DNA from: Aedes albopictus
Taxonomy: Eukaryota; Arthropoda; Insecta; Diptera; Culicidae
Assembly (NCBI RefSeq): GCF_035046485.1
Contig: NC_085138.1
Location: 58,447,254-58,511,253, forward strand
Direction of reading: 5' to 3'
DNA length: 64,000 nucleotides
In this document: positions 43,238 through 53,708 of the stretch, one piece after another
Layout of the letters: each line of letters begins with the position of its first letter
Numbering within the stretch: the first letter of the stretch is position 1
The notes under the pieces: model-generated
The model's input: only the letters and a program-made list of their open reading frames with translations
What the model was told of the DNA's origin: nothing
Database searches by the model: none
Translations under genes and position numbers: made by a program

Positions 43238-43494
43238 TCTTCTTCTTTGTGGCTCTACGTCCCCGCTGGAACTTGGCCAGTCTCTCTTCAACTTACTGTT
43301 CTTTCAGCATTTCTCCAATTATTAATTGAAGGGCTTTCTTTGCCTGCCGTTGCATGAATTTGTTCATTGTGAGGCAAGGACAATGATACACTAATATGCC
43401 TAGAGAATCGAGAAAATTTCCCCGACAAGAACGGGAATCGTACCCGCCGTCTCTGGATTGGCGATCCATAGCCTTGAACACTAGGCTAACTGGA
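43238..43494 (-). mobile_element. tRNA-derived SINE, Feilai-like, with 15-bp target duplication
   Basis: Minus-strand copy of the 36782-37045 SINE. B-box complement GGAATCGTACCC near 43434-43445 has one change from the consensus (GGTACGATTCC). The 3' tail is TCTTCTTCTTT at 43238-43248. GAGCCTCATACACGT stands on both sides (43223-43237 and 43495-43509). Full length. Confidence 0.93.
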
Positions 43495-43509
43495 GAGCCT
43501 CATACACGT

Positions 43510-43914
43510 CTGTTTACCAAATGCAATAAAAACTGGTCTCGATGTCATTCTGTGACAAAGAGATCACGTTGTCTTTGCGGGTTTGGAAAAAATACATTTT
43601 TTGCTGAACTCGTTGTACTTTTTTTTTGTTAATTTTCTTTTCATTTTAGGAAAATTGTGATGTTCATCATGTCGCCAATATAAACATACTTATTTGTATA
43701 TACATAAGTCGGTAAGTTTTACATTAGGACTACTCACCAAACAGATTAAATTGCTGCATAAGCCATGATTTTCTGCTTATTTGAAATATTTCATGATTTT
43801 GCTAATGAAATAATCAAAGATTGCCTTGGTGATCACGACGTTTAATCAGTTTAATCAGTTTACGCTGTTAAGTGAATCCCCCTATTGACATTTTCTCTCC
43901 ATTTTTCAAGGAGG
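43510..43914. other. No gene seen
   Basis: AT-rich. CGGTAAGTTTT at ~43710 resembles a splice donor but has no partner. Confidence 0.35.
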
Positions 43915-44488
43915 ACCGTAGGTATTCCTCCCGGTATTTAGTTTATGAATTTCTCTTAGAATTGCCCCGGCATTCCTGATGGGGTTCTCCAATAGTTCCA
44001 CTAAGGATTTCTCTGACAATTTCTTCTATAATAACTCCTGGAATTCTAGGATTCATGGGGCTTTATGCAGGAATTCTTGCTGGAATTATTTATGGTAATG
44101 TTTCTGAGTTTCTTCCAGAAGTTGCTCCGATGATTCCTTCAAAGATTTTATCCAGGGGTTCCTCCAGTAATTTCTCAAGGGATTCCTCCGGGAGCTCCTC
44201 GTGGCCTTTCTCTAGAAATTCCAGCTGAGATTCCTCAAGCAATTATTTCTGCTGCAATCTTCCTGGCATTCTTGCAGACATTTCATCATGTTCATGCGCC
44301 AACTGGCATAACGGAGCCGGTTTCATTTGAAACAATTTGAATTTCTTCGGTTGTTCATCCAGGGACTTCTCTAAGGACTCATCCAGGAATTCTTCTAAAG
44401 ATTTTATCCAAAGATTCCTGCAGAAACATCTCTTGGCCTCTTTTCAAGGCTTCCTCAAACAAATCCCTCTATGGCATGATTTAGCAGT
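43915..44488. repeat. Degenerate GGAATTCC-type array, TTCCTCC orientation
   Basis: Units such as TTCCTCCAGTAATTTCTC and GATTCCTCCGGGAGCTCCTC. It is interrupted at 44281-44340 by non-repeat sequence and at 44498 by a SINE. Confidence 0.8.
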
Positions 44489-44497
44489 TCCTTGTGT

Positions 44498-44675
44498 GGA
44501 GCGGACCTGGTGTGATGGTTAGAACACTTGACTATCACGCCGAGGATCTGGGATCGAATCCCACTCCCGACAAACTCATACAATGTGAGTTCTTCCTTCG
44601 GAAGGGAAGTAAAGCGTGGGCCCCGAGATGAACTAGCCTAGGGCTAAAAATCTCGTTAATACAGATTTAAAAAAA
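44498..44675 (+). mobile_element. tRNA-derived SINE (GGAGCGGACCTGGTGTGATG head)
   Basis: Head with A-box TGGTGTGATGGTTAG (44508-44522) and B-box GGGATCGAATCCC (44550-44562), then a CTTCCTTCGGAAGG hairpin and the 3' block GATGAACTAGCCTAGGGCT, ending in an A-rich tail. TCCTTGT occurs before (44489-44495) and directly after (44676-44682). A second copy is at 54499-54673. The parent tRNA was not determined. It needs a LINE partner in trans. Confidence 0.88.
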
Positions 44676-44682
44676 TCCTTGT

Positions 44683-45300
44683 CTAGGGATTCTTGTAGTG
44701 ATTCCTAAGGAATGTATCCTGGCATTGTTGCTGGAATTCTTCCTGGAAATCTTCCTGGGATTCCTTCAGAAATTCCTCCTGCAATTCTTTTAGGGCCTTC
44801 TCTAAGGATTCCTCCCGAATACCTCTACCGGTTCTTCCAGAGACTTCCCTAAGTATTCCCTCCAGACGGGTATTTCTTCAAAGAATATCACTTCGGATTC
44901 CCCCAGGAATTCCTGATTGCATCTCTCTGAAAATGTTTGTATAATTTCTCCAGAGATTTTTCTTAAGATTCTTTCAGAAATTCCTCCGGTAATTTCTCCA
45001 GGAATTTTTGTCCAAGACATTTTATCCAAGGACTCTCTTTTGATTTTTTTGGGATACCTCCAGGAACTCCTCTTGGCCTTCCTTCATGAATTTCTGCTGT
45101 AGTTCTACTAGAACTACGCCAGAAATTCTTACTATAATATCTCCCGAAATTCTTCCGGGCATTCTTCTACGGATTTCTCCTATGATTCCTGCAGAAACTC
45201 TGGCTGGGATTATTCAAGGCAGCATCCTAGGATTCATCAAGAGGTTCCTTCGATGTATCCTCTTGAAATTTCTCCAGAAATTTTATCTCACGACCATTGG
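44683..45300. repeat. Degenerate GGAATTCC-type array, TTCCTCC orientation
   Basis: Dense TTCCTGGAAATCTTCC, GATTCCTCCC and CAGGAATTTTTG units. A 75-residue minus frame (44802-45029) and a plus frame from 45086 are by-products. Confidence 0.85.
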
Positions 45301-45470
45301 CGTTCCCGGCTTTTTCTATTTTCTTACTCACTTTCAAAAAAACAAACACGAGAAAGAGGATGAAGAAGAGGGGACACTGACCCCTTCTTTCATTCGGCAC
45401 TTTTCTTGTTTATCAAAGAGAATAAATGAGAAAAACGAAAAAGCTAGCTATGCCAATGCCTGGAATCCAC
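45301..45470. other. Non-repeat island in the array
   Basis: Contains AAGAGGATGAAGAAGAGGGG. Similar size to a short insertion, but no ends recognised. Confidence 0.35.
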
Positions 45471-46530
45471 AAGCAATTCCTGCTGTGATTCTTTCAGAAA
45501 TTTTCTAGGACACCTCCATAATTTCTTTCTGTTATACCTACAGGAATCCCTCTAGGGATTTCTCCTGGCCTTCTTGCTGGGATTTATCCGGGCAGTCTTC
45601 CTAGGATACTTCCAGAAATGCCTTTGGTGATTCTTCCAAGGATTTTTCTAAAGACTCATCCAGGAATTCCTCCAGAAATTTTATCCACTGATTACTATAG
45701 AAATTTATCATGGAACTTCTTCTTCAGGAATTCCAAATAGAAATCTCTAGAGGAATCCCTATAAGAATTTCTGGAGCTATCATAGTTGGAATGTCCAGAG
45801 AAACCCAAGGAGGTATTACTAGAGTAATCTCTAGTGAAATCCCATCAGGACTGCCTGGAGCAATCCTAAACCAGGATGAAATCCCTGGAAGAATCGGTAT
45901 AGGCATTCTGGAGAAACCTATGACGAATCAGGTAATTTTTGCAGGAATCCCAGGAACAGACTAAAAAACCAAAATAAAAGGTATTTGGCTTTAAGATGGT
46001 TCTCACGGTCTCTACAAAACTAGTTGGTCGTCAAAATGCTTGGTTTCCGAGAAGTATCATAGTAAAAATTTCTAGAGAAGCCCTATTAGGAGCTACTGGA
46101 GGAATCTCTGCTCAAATTTTTAGTGGAAACCCATCAGGACTGCCTGGAGGAATCCAAAGAGATCTTCATTTAAAGAATATCCATAAAGGAATACCTAGAG
46201 AATTCCCTGGTAGAACCGATAGAGATATTCCTTGAAGAATTCTTGGAGGAATCCCTGAATGAATCGAAGGAACAAATACAGCTGTGGAGAAATTCCTAGA
46301 GGAGTTCCTGGATAAATGCTTGGAGAAATTCGTGGAGGAATCCCTGGAGAATTTCTTAGCATTTCTGGAGGATGAGTTCCTAATGGAAGTCCTTGGGGAT
46401 TTCCCATAGGAATACTTGGAGAAATTCTCGGTGGAATTCACGGAGGAGTTCCTGGAAAAAAATCCCAGATGAATTCCTGGAAAAATCCCGGAAGAATTCC
46501 TGCAGAAATTCCCAGAGACATTCCCATAGA
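45471..46530. repeat. Degenerate GGAATTCC-type array with orientation switch near 45710
   Basis: TTCCTCCAG orientation up to ~45710, then GGAGGAATCC/GGAATTCC orientation to ~46530, so the two halves form a loose long inverted repeat. Open frames on both strands (up to 167 residues, 46166-46669 minus) come from the periodicity. Confidence 0.85.
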
Positions 46531-47350
46531 GAAAACGTAGCAAAAGCAGCAATATTGTGGTGTAGCAAAATTTGTCTGCAGGGGACCAAAGACGGTGTAA
46601 AAGTATTACCACTTGCATCGTACTCGACCGCCTGCTATCTTGCCAAATAGCTCTTAACTTGCTGAACAACTATGCTGAAAATAGAATACTTCTTGTTCAT
46701 GAACACCCAACAATCTTTTTTCATGCTAGACGGAACCTATCGAATAATATCAGAACCGAAGACACCAGATATGTCTTACTTTCTCTTAACTTTCGGAACA
46801 ATTTGCTGGACGCTTTTAGATTTTTGGGCTTAAATTGTTTGAACGTTTTGGTTGCTGGTGTCCCCTAGCATCACCATTGCCAGATCTTATCCTGCCGAAC
46901 AGTTTTTCAGAAAACTCCATACTTATAGCTCATTAGAGTATTGAGATATACTTGTTTAAATATTTTAACACAGGGTGCCATCATAGATTAATTCCAAAAC
47001 CTAAAAGTACCGAAGAAACATTGAATTTCGTTTGTCCAAACGGGAACCCAATAATGTTTATAACAGTGTATTTTTTCTGTGTGATTTAGCATTTGTGTAA
47101 ATTATTTTTAGCGTGTTACACTGATCTGACAGTTGAAGACCGATAGAAAATTATGTACTTGGGTACCGAGGATCGTTCACAATCTGCAAACTTGACTGCC
47201 GAAAAAAATCGCTGACGCCGCTAGTGCCACCTAGCGCATAAATCACGAATCAAAGACTCAACTGTCAGACAGTTCTTAGCAAGCTGAAGAACTTTGTTGA
47301 AGGCGGCATCATTCTATCTTGTCAGCATTCTGAGATATAGAAGTTTGAAC
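46531..47350. other. Interspersed-repeat-like sequence, no gene
   Basis: GCAGGGGACCAAAGACGG at ~46577 and GGTGTCCCCTAGC at ~46857 are loosely inverted, possibly a ~300-bp TIR element. 47180-47350 carries GTGCCACCTAGCGC and AACTTTGTTGAAGGCGG phrases, like those in the foldback elements. Confidence 0.4.
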
Positions 47351-47363
47351 ATATTCGACCCTG

Positions 47364-47416
47364 AGAGACGAACCAGCCAAGGGCTGAAAGTCTCTCTAAT
47401 AAAGACAAATCAATCA
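47364..47416 (+). mobile_element. 53-bp 5'-truncated SINE tail with 13-bp target duplication
   Basis: ATATTCGACCCTG stands on both sides (47351-47363 and 47417-47429). The insert contains GACGAACCAGCCAAGGGCTG and ends in AATCAATCA. It matches the 3' block of the SINEs at 44498-44675 and 54499-54673 (GATGAACTAGCC[TA]AGGGCT). Confidence 0.85.
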
Positions 47417-47429
47417 ATATTCGACCCTG

Positions 47430-47990
47430 GTGCCACCTAGCGGACGATTCTCGAACCAAAGACGCCAGATTGTTCTGCACCTGGTCCGCCCACCTTGCAC
47501 GCTGTCCTCCAGGTCTTCTTTTCTTGTACCTTCTGAGCCTCTTAAGAAACCCAGCTTTGCAAGGTTGTTATCCGGCATTTCCACGACATACCCTGCCCAT
47601 CGTATCCTTTCAGTTTTGGCGACCTTCCGGATGCTTCGCCGTAAATTGTAACGACCTCGAGATTCATCCTTTGCTGGCACACGCGATCACCATCAGTCCA
47701 ACCTTTACTATTTCAGGCGGCAGTACAGTCCTGCCATCGTTCCAAAGCAACAATATCCATGTCATCCGCAAAACAGACAAATTGGCCGGATTTCGTGAAA
47801 ATCGTGCTCCAGCTGTTGGGCCCGGCTCGTCGTATAACACCTTCAAGGGCGTTGTTGAAAAGCGGGCATGAGAGTCCATCACCTTGTCGTAGTCCTCGAG
47901 GCGATTCAGACAAACTAGACAGATCGCCTGAAACCCCTTACTCATTTTTTTACGCCGTCCATCGTCGCTGTGATCAACCTAGAGAGCTGG
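47430..47990 (-). pseudogene. RTE-type reverse transcriptase fragment with internal deletion
   Basis: On the minus strand, LITATMDGV is followed, after frame changes, by SPRGLRQGDGLSCPLFNNAL (RT motif with LRQGD), LEGVIRRAG and FVCFADDMDIVAL (catalytic FADD). The protein then jumps directly to KVAKTERIRWAGYVVEMPDN, the region beyond the thumb, so the thumb region, present in the copy at 26128-26735, is deleted here. Frameshifts and deletion make it non-functional. Confidence 0.88.
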
Positions 47991-48446
47991 CTAGTTTGAA
48001 CATTTTGACAGGCGAAACAAAGAATAGAAGAGCAAATAGAGCAACTTCAATTTTTGCCTCCCATATCCCATCGACAGACAACCACCACAGACATTTCACA
48101 AAGCTACACCCGTTGATGTCCGTCCAAGTTGGTAATGTAAGGAAAACGGCATTTAATATAATAAACTATTTTCCGTATTCCTTTCACGCGCGCTCGTTTT
48201 TCGATTATTCACTAGGTTCCGATTTTTCACCCAACACGAACAACAGCCAGACGTTGTTGTACTATAGAAAGGATGTTTTGCGCTATGTGTCTGCTACTCG
48301 ACATCAGCGAGTGCGGAGTTTGCTTCGTTTTGGAGAATTTACGACCCCGTTGTAAAGGGAGATATGGTCCAAACAGAGCCTTTTTTCTAGCCAGCTATAA
48401 CGGGGAACGTTCAGTTTTCTTTTCCTTACACGACAGAGAAGCCAGG
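47991..48446. other. No gene seen
   Basis: A 198-residue plus frame (47759-48355) starts antisense to the RTE fragment and continues here without recognisable features. Confidence 0.35.
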
Positions 48447-48660
48447 GCCCGTGACGCAAGTGGCCATGGCCACACTTTCGCTTCATAAGCGGAGCCGATG
48501 GTCATGGGTTCGATCCCAGTCCCGGCACTTCGTCAGTTGCTCTTCCCCCATAGAACGGCTGGCACTTGACCCTCTTCTGAGCTTTCATAGCTGTAACGAA
48601 CCCGGATAATTGGATTTCAGCGAAAAGGCAACTAAGCAAGCAGGGTCATGCGGTCAGAAC
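48447..48660 (+). mobile_element. tRNA-derived SINE, third family
   Basis: Head GTGACGCAAGTGGCCATGG gives a weak A-box, and TGGGTTCGATCCCA (48506-48519) a perfect B-box; AGTCCCGGCACT follows as in a tRNA-like acceptor. The body contains CATAGAACGGCTGGCACTTG and GTAACGAACCCGGATAATTG. The ends and target duplication are not resolved. Confidence 0.7.
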
Positions 48661-50748
48661 TACAGCTAATGTATTTTGTATCACATACCCCTTTAATTTC
48701 ATGTCAAATAAAAAAACACCAGTCCGGCAACTGTAAGAGCGACAGCCAAAGCTCGAAATCATCCTAGTGCTGAAGAGGGCACAGAGAACGTGGGTGAGAG
48801 TATAGACTTTTCACTGCATATAGTAAAATCATGTAGCCAGCATTCCAAATTTACTTCGTTGAAAAGTTGTACCATGAAACGTTTAATTTGAAAAGCTTTT
48901 CATGACTGAGAATAATACTGCTGTGTATTGACTGGTCGTAGCAATAAACTTTCAGCTATTTTACGAACCATGAAAGAATTCTTTCCTGTCGTAACCCTTC
49001 ATTTGGTGATGCTAGTGGATCTCTCGAGTAAATTCATACAGAGAGTACGAGCTTCGCTTCTAGAATTCCATTCTATGGATACGTCTAGTCTCATATCATT
49101 TGCATAGATCCGTTTGATTCCGCTAAATGAAACGTCTCGCTTTCTTCGCAGTCCTTATCGCCTTTGAAGAAATTTACAAACACCCTCACGCTTTCTGCAT
49201 GACACGAGCAATGCGATAATGATACGCACTATGACGACGATCGACGACGACGGTGGCTATGTCAGCCACAACCCAGAGCTTTGTACAGAGCACTATGTTA
49301 GAGGAATGTTTAAGATAACGATGCGGAGTAGTTTCAGTTGACGTGATGTCGTTACGATACGGCCGGTTTCTACTTTTACAGTCACTGATACAAAAAAAAC
49401 TAGAAGACATAGTCAAGATATTTGCATACAAAAAATTTGCTTCTGTATACTTGGATTGCCACTACTAGACATAAGTAAAACGATTGAGAGCACACGTTTA
49501 TTGAATTGAATTCTCATTTATTGAAAAATTTTGTGACGTAATGACTAAATTAGGCTGTGCGTGCTGGATGGCAGTGTTTCATGCATGCATGCAACTGCCA
49601 CTGTATGGCTTTTAGAGAAACATAGAAACTATAAAATATAACTAAATTTGATGCATAAGGTATACATAATATGTTACAATATATATTTGAAGACGTTGAT
49701 CCTGTGCATAATATGGCGACCGTGACTCCAAGTATATAAATCATTACTCAGTTATGGAAAAAAACCTATGATTAAAAAAGTGGATTTTTTTTCGTCATCT
49801 TTCTTTTTGTTGTGTTTGTCTTGAAGAGTGAGTAAGAGAAAAAAAAGCTGACAAAATCTGACTTAATGTCTGGAAGAACACCGCCTCAAGTTTACGAAAT
49901 AAAGATATCGTTTTCTATTAATACTAATAATGAAATAAATTCAAAAGGTTTTAAATTTTCTAAGAATGTTTCTACACCTCTCAAGAACAGCACCGCACAC
50001 CGCAATCGTGGTAATTGCATAGAAGAGTAGAACAGTGTTGTAATGCATGCGGATGGATTCATCTCCTTGCGAACTGAAGTCATGTCTCCGTGTATCTTGT
50101 TTTGCTGTAACTAGGTAGGTACATTTCACTGATCTGTACTCGCGAGCGCAGATCCCAAAGTATGCATTAGATAGATACCTACGTTTTCAGCAATTCAAAT
50201 CGTTCATTATTATGATAATTTTACGATGAAATGTAAAACGCTCGAGTTTGCGGGTTTTGCGCGCAGAGAACGACTCTATCCACAATTGGCGACGACGTCG
50301 TCTTATCGCATCGGTTTGCTGCCTGGTAGGAATGTGTATGTAACCGTGTACCATGGATGATACGTAGTTGTTCTGAGAGAGGATGGGGGATTTGATGCAG
50401 TTTGTAAAATGAATGTGGAATGATTCGATGGAATATTAAATTCCACTTAATTTGATATCCATTCACAAACGAAAGTTGATTCGATTGGAAAGTGTTTGCA
50501 TGCTTATGGTGGTTTATGTTTAATGATTGATTGAATTGAAAATGCGGTACTTGATCTATTTACCTAGTTGGCAAAAAAACGGGTAATTTCGTGGTAAGAA
50601 GTAATTTGCAGATTCCTATTACTTACGAAAAGCTATTTGGGAATGAACAGCTATCCAATCGGAGGTTGTAGTAGAAAAAAACATGAAAACTTCCTTTGCC
50701 GACCGCGCCCATCTTCTCCGTTACGAGGATACGAAAGGATGTGATGAT
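48661..50748. other. Unique-looking, no gene identified
   Basis: AT-rich with short GC islands (49220-49260, CGACGATCGACGACGACGG). No frame over 81 residues and no recognisable repeat. Confidence 0.4.
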
Positions 50749-50760
50749 ATGACACCTACT

Positions 50761-51329
50761 GGTAATTGAACGACTGTAGGGTTCATTTAACGTTTTTTGG
50801 CTACGCAGTCTTTATTAAACTAACGTTGTTTGTTGTTATCGAAACGTTTCGACGCTTGGTGGGCGTCTTTCTCAGGGGGTACACCAAAGGGAAGTATTAT
50901 AAAAAGTGCATGTACCTCAAATGTTATGCTTTAGGATCGTAGGTTTGGACCTCTAGTTTCAGAATATGTGCGGCTTAAAATATTTCATCTTGGGTTTTTT
51001 GAATTTTTTTTTATTTTCTCCCTATTTGTCCCCAAATGTCGAAAAAAGTCATTTTAAGGTCAATTTTATTCCATATAAAAATGTATGGGAAAAAACCCAA
51101 GATGGATGATTTTGAATCGCACATATTATGAATCTAGAGGTCCAAGAAACGGTTCTAACGAAAACACGTTGCGGTACATTCACTTTTCATAATACTTCCC
51201 TTTGGGCAAAGCGTGGGGTAAACACCGACACAAGTATTTACCCCCTGAGGAAGACGCCCACCAAGCGTCGAAACGTTGGGATAACAACAAACGTCGTTAG
51301 TTTAATAAAGACTGCGTAGCCGAAAAACT
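50761..51329. mobile_element. Foldback element with 12-bp flanking duplication
   Basis: ATGACACCTACT occurs at 50749-50760 and 51330-51341. Inside, the left arm (~50792-51010: TTTTTTGGCTACGCAGTC...) is the inverse of the right arm (~51085-51329: GACTGCGTAGCCGAAAAAC). The left end has about 31 extra bases (GGTAATTGAACGACTGTAGG...) not mirrored on the right, and the right arm has ~30 bp that the left lacks. Both arms carry a CTGAG[GA]A...GAAACGTT hairpin. No transposase; a 63-residue frame at 51128-51319 is incidental. Confidence 0.82.
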
Positions 51330-51341
51330 ATGACACCTACT

Positions 51342-52349
51342 TTACGAGAGGCAAGCGATCTACCGACGCCCTCATAGGGGTTAAGGAGTTGAGTATTCAA
51401 AATGGGTTTATTTGGGATTAAACGTTGGGAGTGACGTGGATAAGACGTTTTTGCCACTCCGTTGGTCTTTTTGCTTCGCAATTGATCGCTCTCTGAAGCG
51501 ATAAAAAAACACGTAACGTGGACGGGAAGGAATATTAGGGATGGAATGATATATACTTAACGAGTGGACTCACTGTGGAATTTGGATTTTTGAAAGGGAA
51601 TGGACTGAAATTAAAGTAAAACTTCTGGATTAAATATTATGTAACTATAGGGTATGTAGTTTGATATAATTAAAATGTAAAATGTAGCCACAATTTTGCG
51701 TTCTTTCTCCTCTTTCCTATGAAGTTAGTCTTACATAACAGGATGCAAACAATTTTCATAAGTATTCTTATAGCATACATATGTTATGATTATGGGAAAA
51801 AATATAATGTTTTTTGATCAATTAAGCTCGTTTACTTAGCTGAGTGTGAGGTATTTCCTTCGCTAACGTGATATTTTTTTTCTTTTACATTTGCAGATGT
51901 GAATAAACAGTTTCAATAAGCCAGGCAAGGGTTCAAATGGTAAGTATAATCTTCATTTCTAATTTAACATAACTTAGTTACTCAGTCTATGAATGATGTC
52001 GCGACGTGACCTTGCAGTCATAAATGTTATTGTGTTTTTCTCTACAACTCCTTGAACATTACTGTAAAGACATAGCTCCTTATTTCAGATTAAGCAGCTC
52101 CTACATTTTAGATTTAGCAGTTCGGTAGTTTTTATTACTGATCGTGATGACAAAATGCTGTACTGCAGTGCACTGGTGTAGTTCTCTCCTTTATTGCATT
52201 GTTATGGTCTCCCATGCCTTTGATCTCCTCGCCGTTCCACCTTTTGATCACCGCACGTCCGATCGACAAGAAGCCCCGTCCATATCCCTGCATATTTCGG
52301 CTCGCGGCACGAAGCCGTTGCGGGATGCGTTGAGCTTCTAGAACTTAGA
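51342..52349. other. Unique-looking flank around a candidate mini-exon
   Basis: AT-rich without recognised repeats, except a short TTAGAACTTAGAACTT duplication near 52337-52358. It contains the candidate exon at 51897-51939. Confidence 0.45.
51897..51939 (+). other. Candidate 43-nt non-coding exon with strong splice sites
   Basis: Immediately upstream is a polypyrimidine tract and acceptor (ATTTTTTTTCTTTTACATTT then GCAG, ending at 51896). Immediately downstream is a near-consensus donor, ATG then GTAAGTAT (51940-51947). The 43 bases have stops in all three plus frames (TGA at 51900, TAA at 51904, TAA at 51917), so if real this is a 5' untranslated or lncRNA exon of a long plus-strand gene whose other exons lie outside the window. 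No branch point or cap exon can be assigned. Confidence 0.4.
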
Positions 52350-52824
52350 ACTTAGAACTTCAGGACAGCAGTTCCATTTCTTCACACTCGGCTTCTTCTA
52401 GGTGTCGCTTTTCCACGTTCTGCCCGTGCTGCGTTCTTCTCCAAAATCGTTTCGCACTCCTCGTCGAACCCGATGGTGCTCTCGGCTGCGTCGTTAATGG
52501 CTACTTTTACTGTTCTCCAGCAGTCCTCTACAGGGGCTACATGAAGCACGCCCTCGTCTGGTAACGCTGCCTTAAGATTCTGCGCGTATTCTGAGGCGAC
52601 ATCCGGTTGCTTCAATCGCTCTAGTAAGTTTTACCGTGGCGGTCGCCGCTACCGTACATTGTTGATTACGAAACGCAGTTTGACCATCACCAGATAGTGA
52701 TCGGAGTCGATTTTACCTCCACGATAGGTCCTGATGTCGATAATGTCGGTGAAATACCGTACGTCTATAAGAATGTTTGGAATTCGGGATTCCGTCTGCT
52801 GTGGGGATCTCCATGTGTAACCTT

Positions 52825-53708
52825 CCAGCTAACACGAAGTTTTATATGATGTTGAATAGGATGCTAAGGTGGAGGCCATATACACACCAAATTTTTAGTG
52901 CTGGAAATCAGCAAAATTTTGCTGATTTTTGGTGTGCTGTACTTTCAGCAATGCATTCAGCAAAATTTGTTATGCTGGACTTACAGCAATTCGTTTTGAC
53001 AGTTGTTTTGCTGGATTTTCAGCAATCTTCAGCATCTCTCGTCTTGGCTCATATTGCTGAAAAACCAGCAAAACTTTTGAGATCATTTTGGGTTCGGTTT
53101 TTGAAATAAACTAGCACAGCACAATCAATTTCTAAATTATAATCATATATTCGTGTAATTCTCGTACAGATTACTATAGTTTATACATTTTAATTGATAA
53201 TGTAATTTCAGCTGTCTCGGCCATCTCCTCTCCCGGCTCCCAATCCATTGAAGAGACAATTTAGCTGCATCTGGAAGAACAATTTGAAGGAGAATTTACT
53301 TGCCTTGTAGAAAAACACATTTTGGGTGATTTAACCTACATTTATGTGCAAATTGTTGAAAACTTTCGCGAAATACTCCATAAAATCCTGATGAACTGTG
53401 AATAAATTGCTCGGTATTATTTTTTTTCTTCGGTTTACCGTCAAATTTTAAGTGCTTGACAGATGACTTGCTGGTTGAACCAGTAATAATTGAGACTTGC
53501 TGAATATTCAGCAAACCAAATTAACATTGCTGATTTTTCAGTAAAATTTCATTTGCTGGAGGTGTTTCAGCAATTTATTTTGCTGGAAGGCGAAACAAAT
53601 TTTTGGTGTGTAGGTACATGCTTCCATTTAACCGCGTGTAAAGTGTGCGTATATCGCCTCCACTTTTGCATCCTATTCAACATCATATGTGATCATGTGC
53701 TGACTGGG
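52825..53708. mobile_element. CCCAGTCAACCAGT-family MITE, split by a second TIR element
   Basis: The left part (52825-52882) CCAGCTAACACGAAGTTTTA...GGAGGCCATA and the right part (53611-53708) ...CGCCTCCACTTTTGCATCC to GTGCTGACTGGG are inverted over ~60 bp (ATATGATGTTGAATAGGATG against its complement). It sits inside the RTE endonuclease just after IIGDL. More diverged than the copies at 24704 and 26319. Confidence 0.82.
52883..53610. mobile_element. TA-flanked TIR element with CACACCAAA ends and CAGCAAA palindromes
   Basis: Ends CACACCAAATTTTTAGTG and GTTTCG..AAATTTTTGGTGTG; TA at 52881-52882 and 53611-53612. Both subterminal zones repeat CAGCAAAATTTTGCTG-like palindromes (about 52900-53075 and 53490-53585). 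The middle has no recognised gene. It interrupts the MITE 52825-53708 and is thus the youngest of three layers. Confidence 0.85.

Noticed and set aside
46166..46669. 167-codon minus frame rich in Ser, Asn and Arg
   Set aside because: Lies almost fully within the same type of array.
47759..48355. 198-codon plus frame
   Set aside because: Starts antisense to the RTE reverse transcriptase fragment, so the open frame is a shadow of it.
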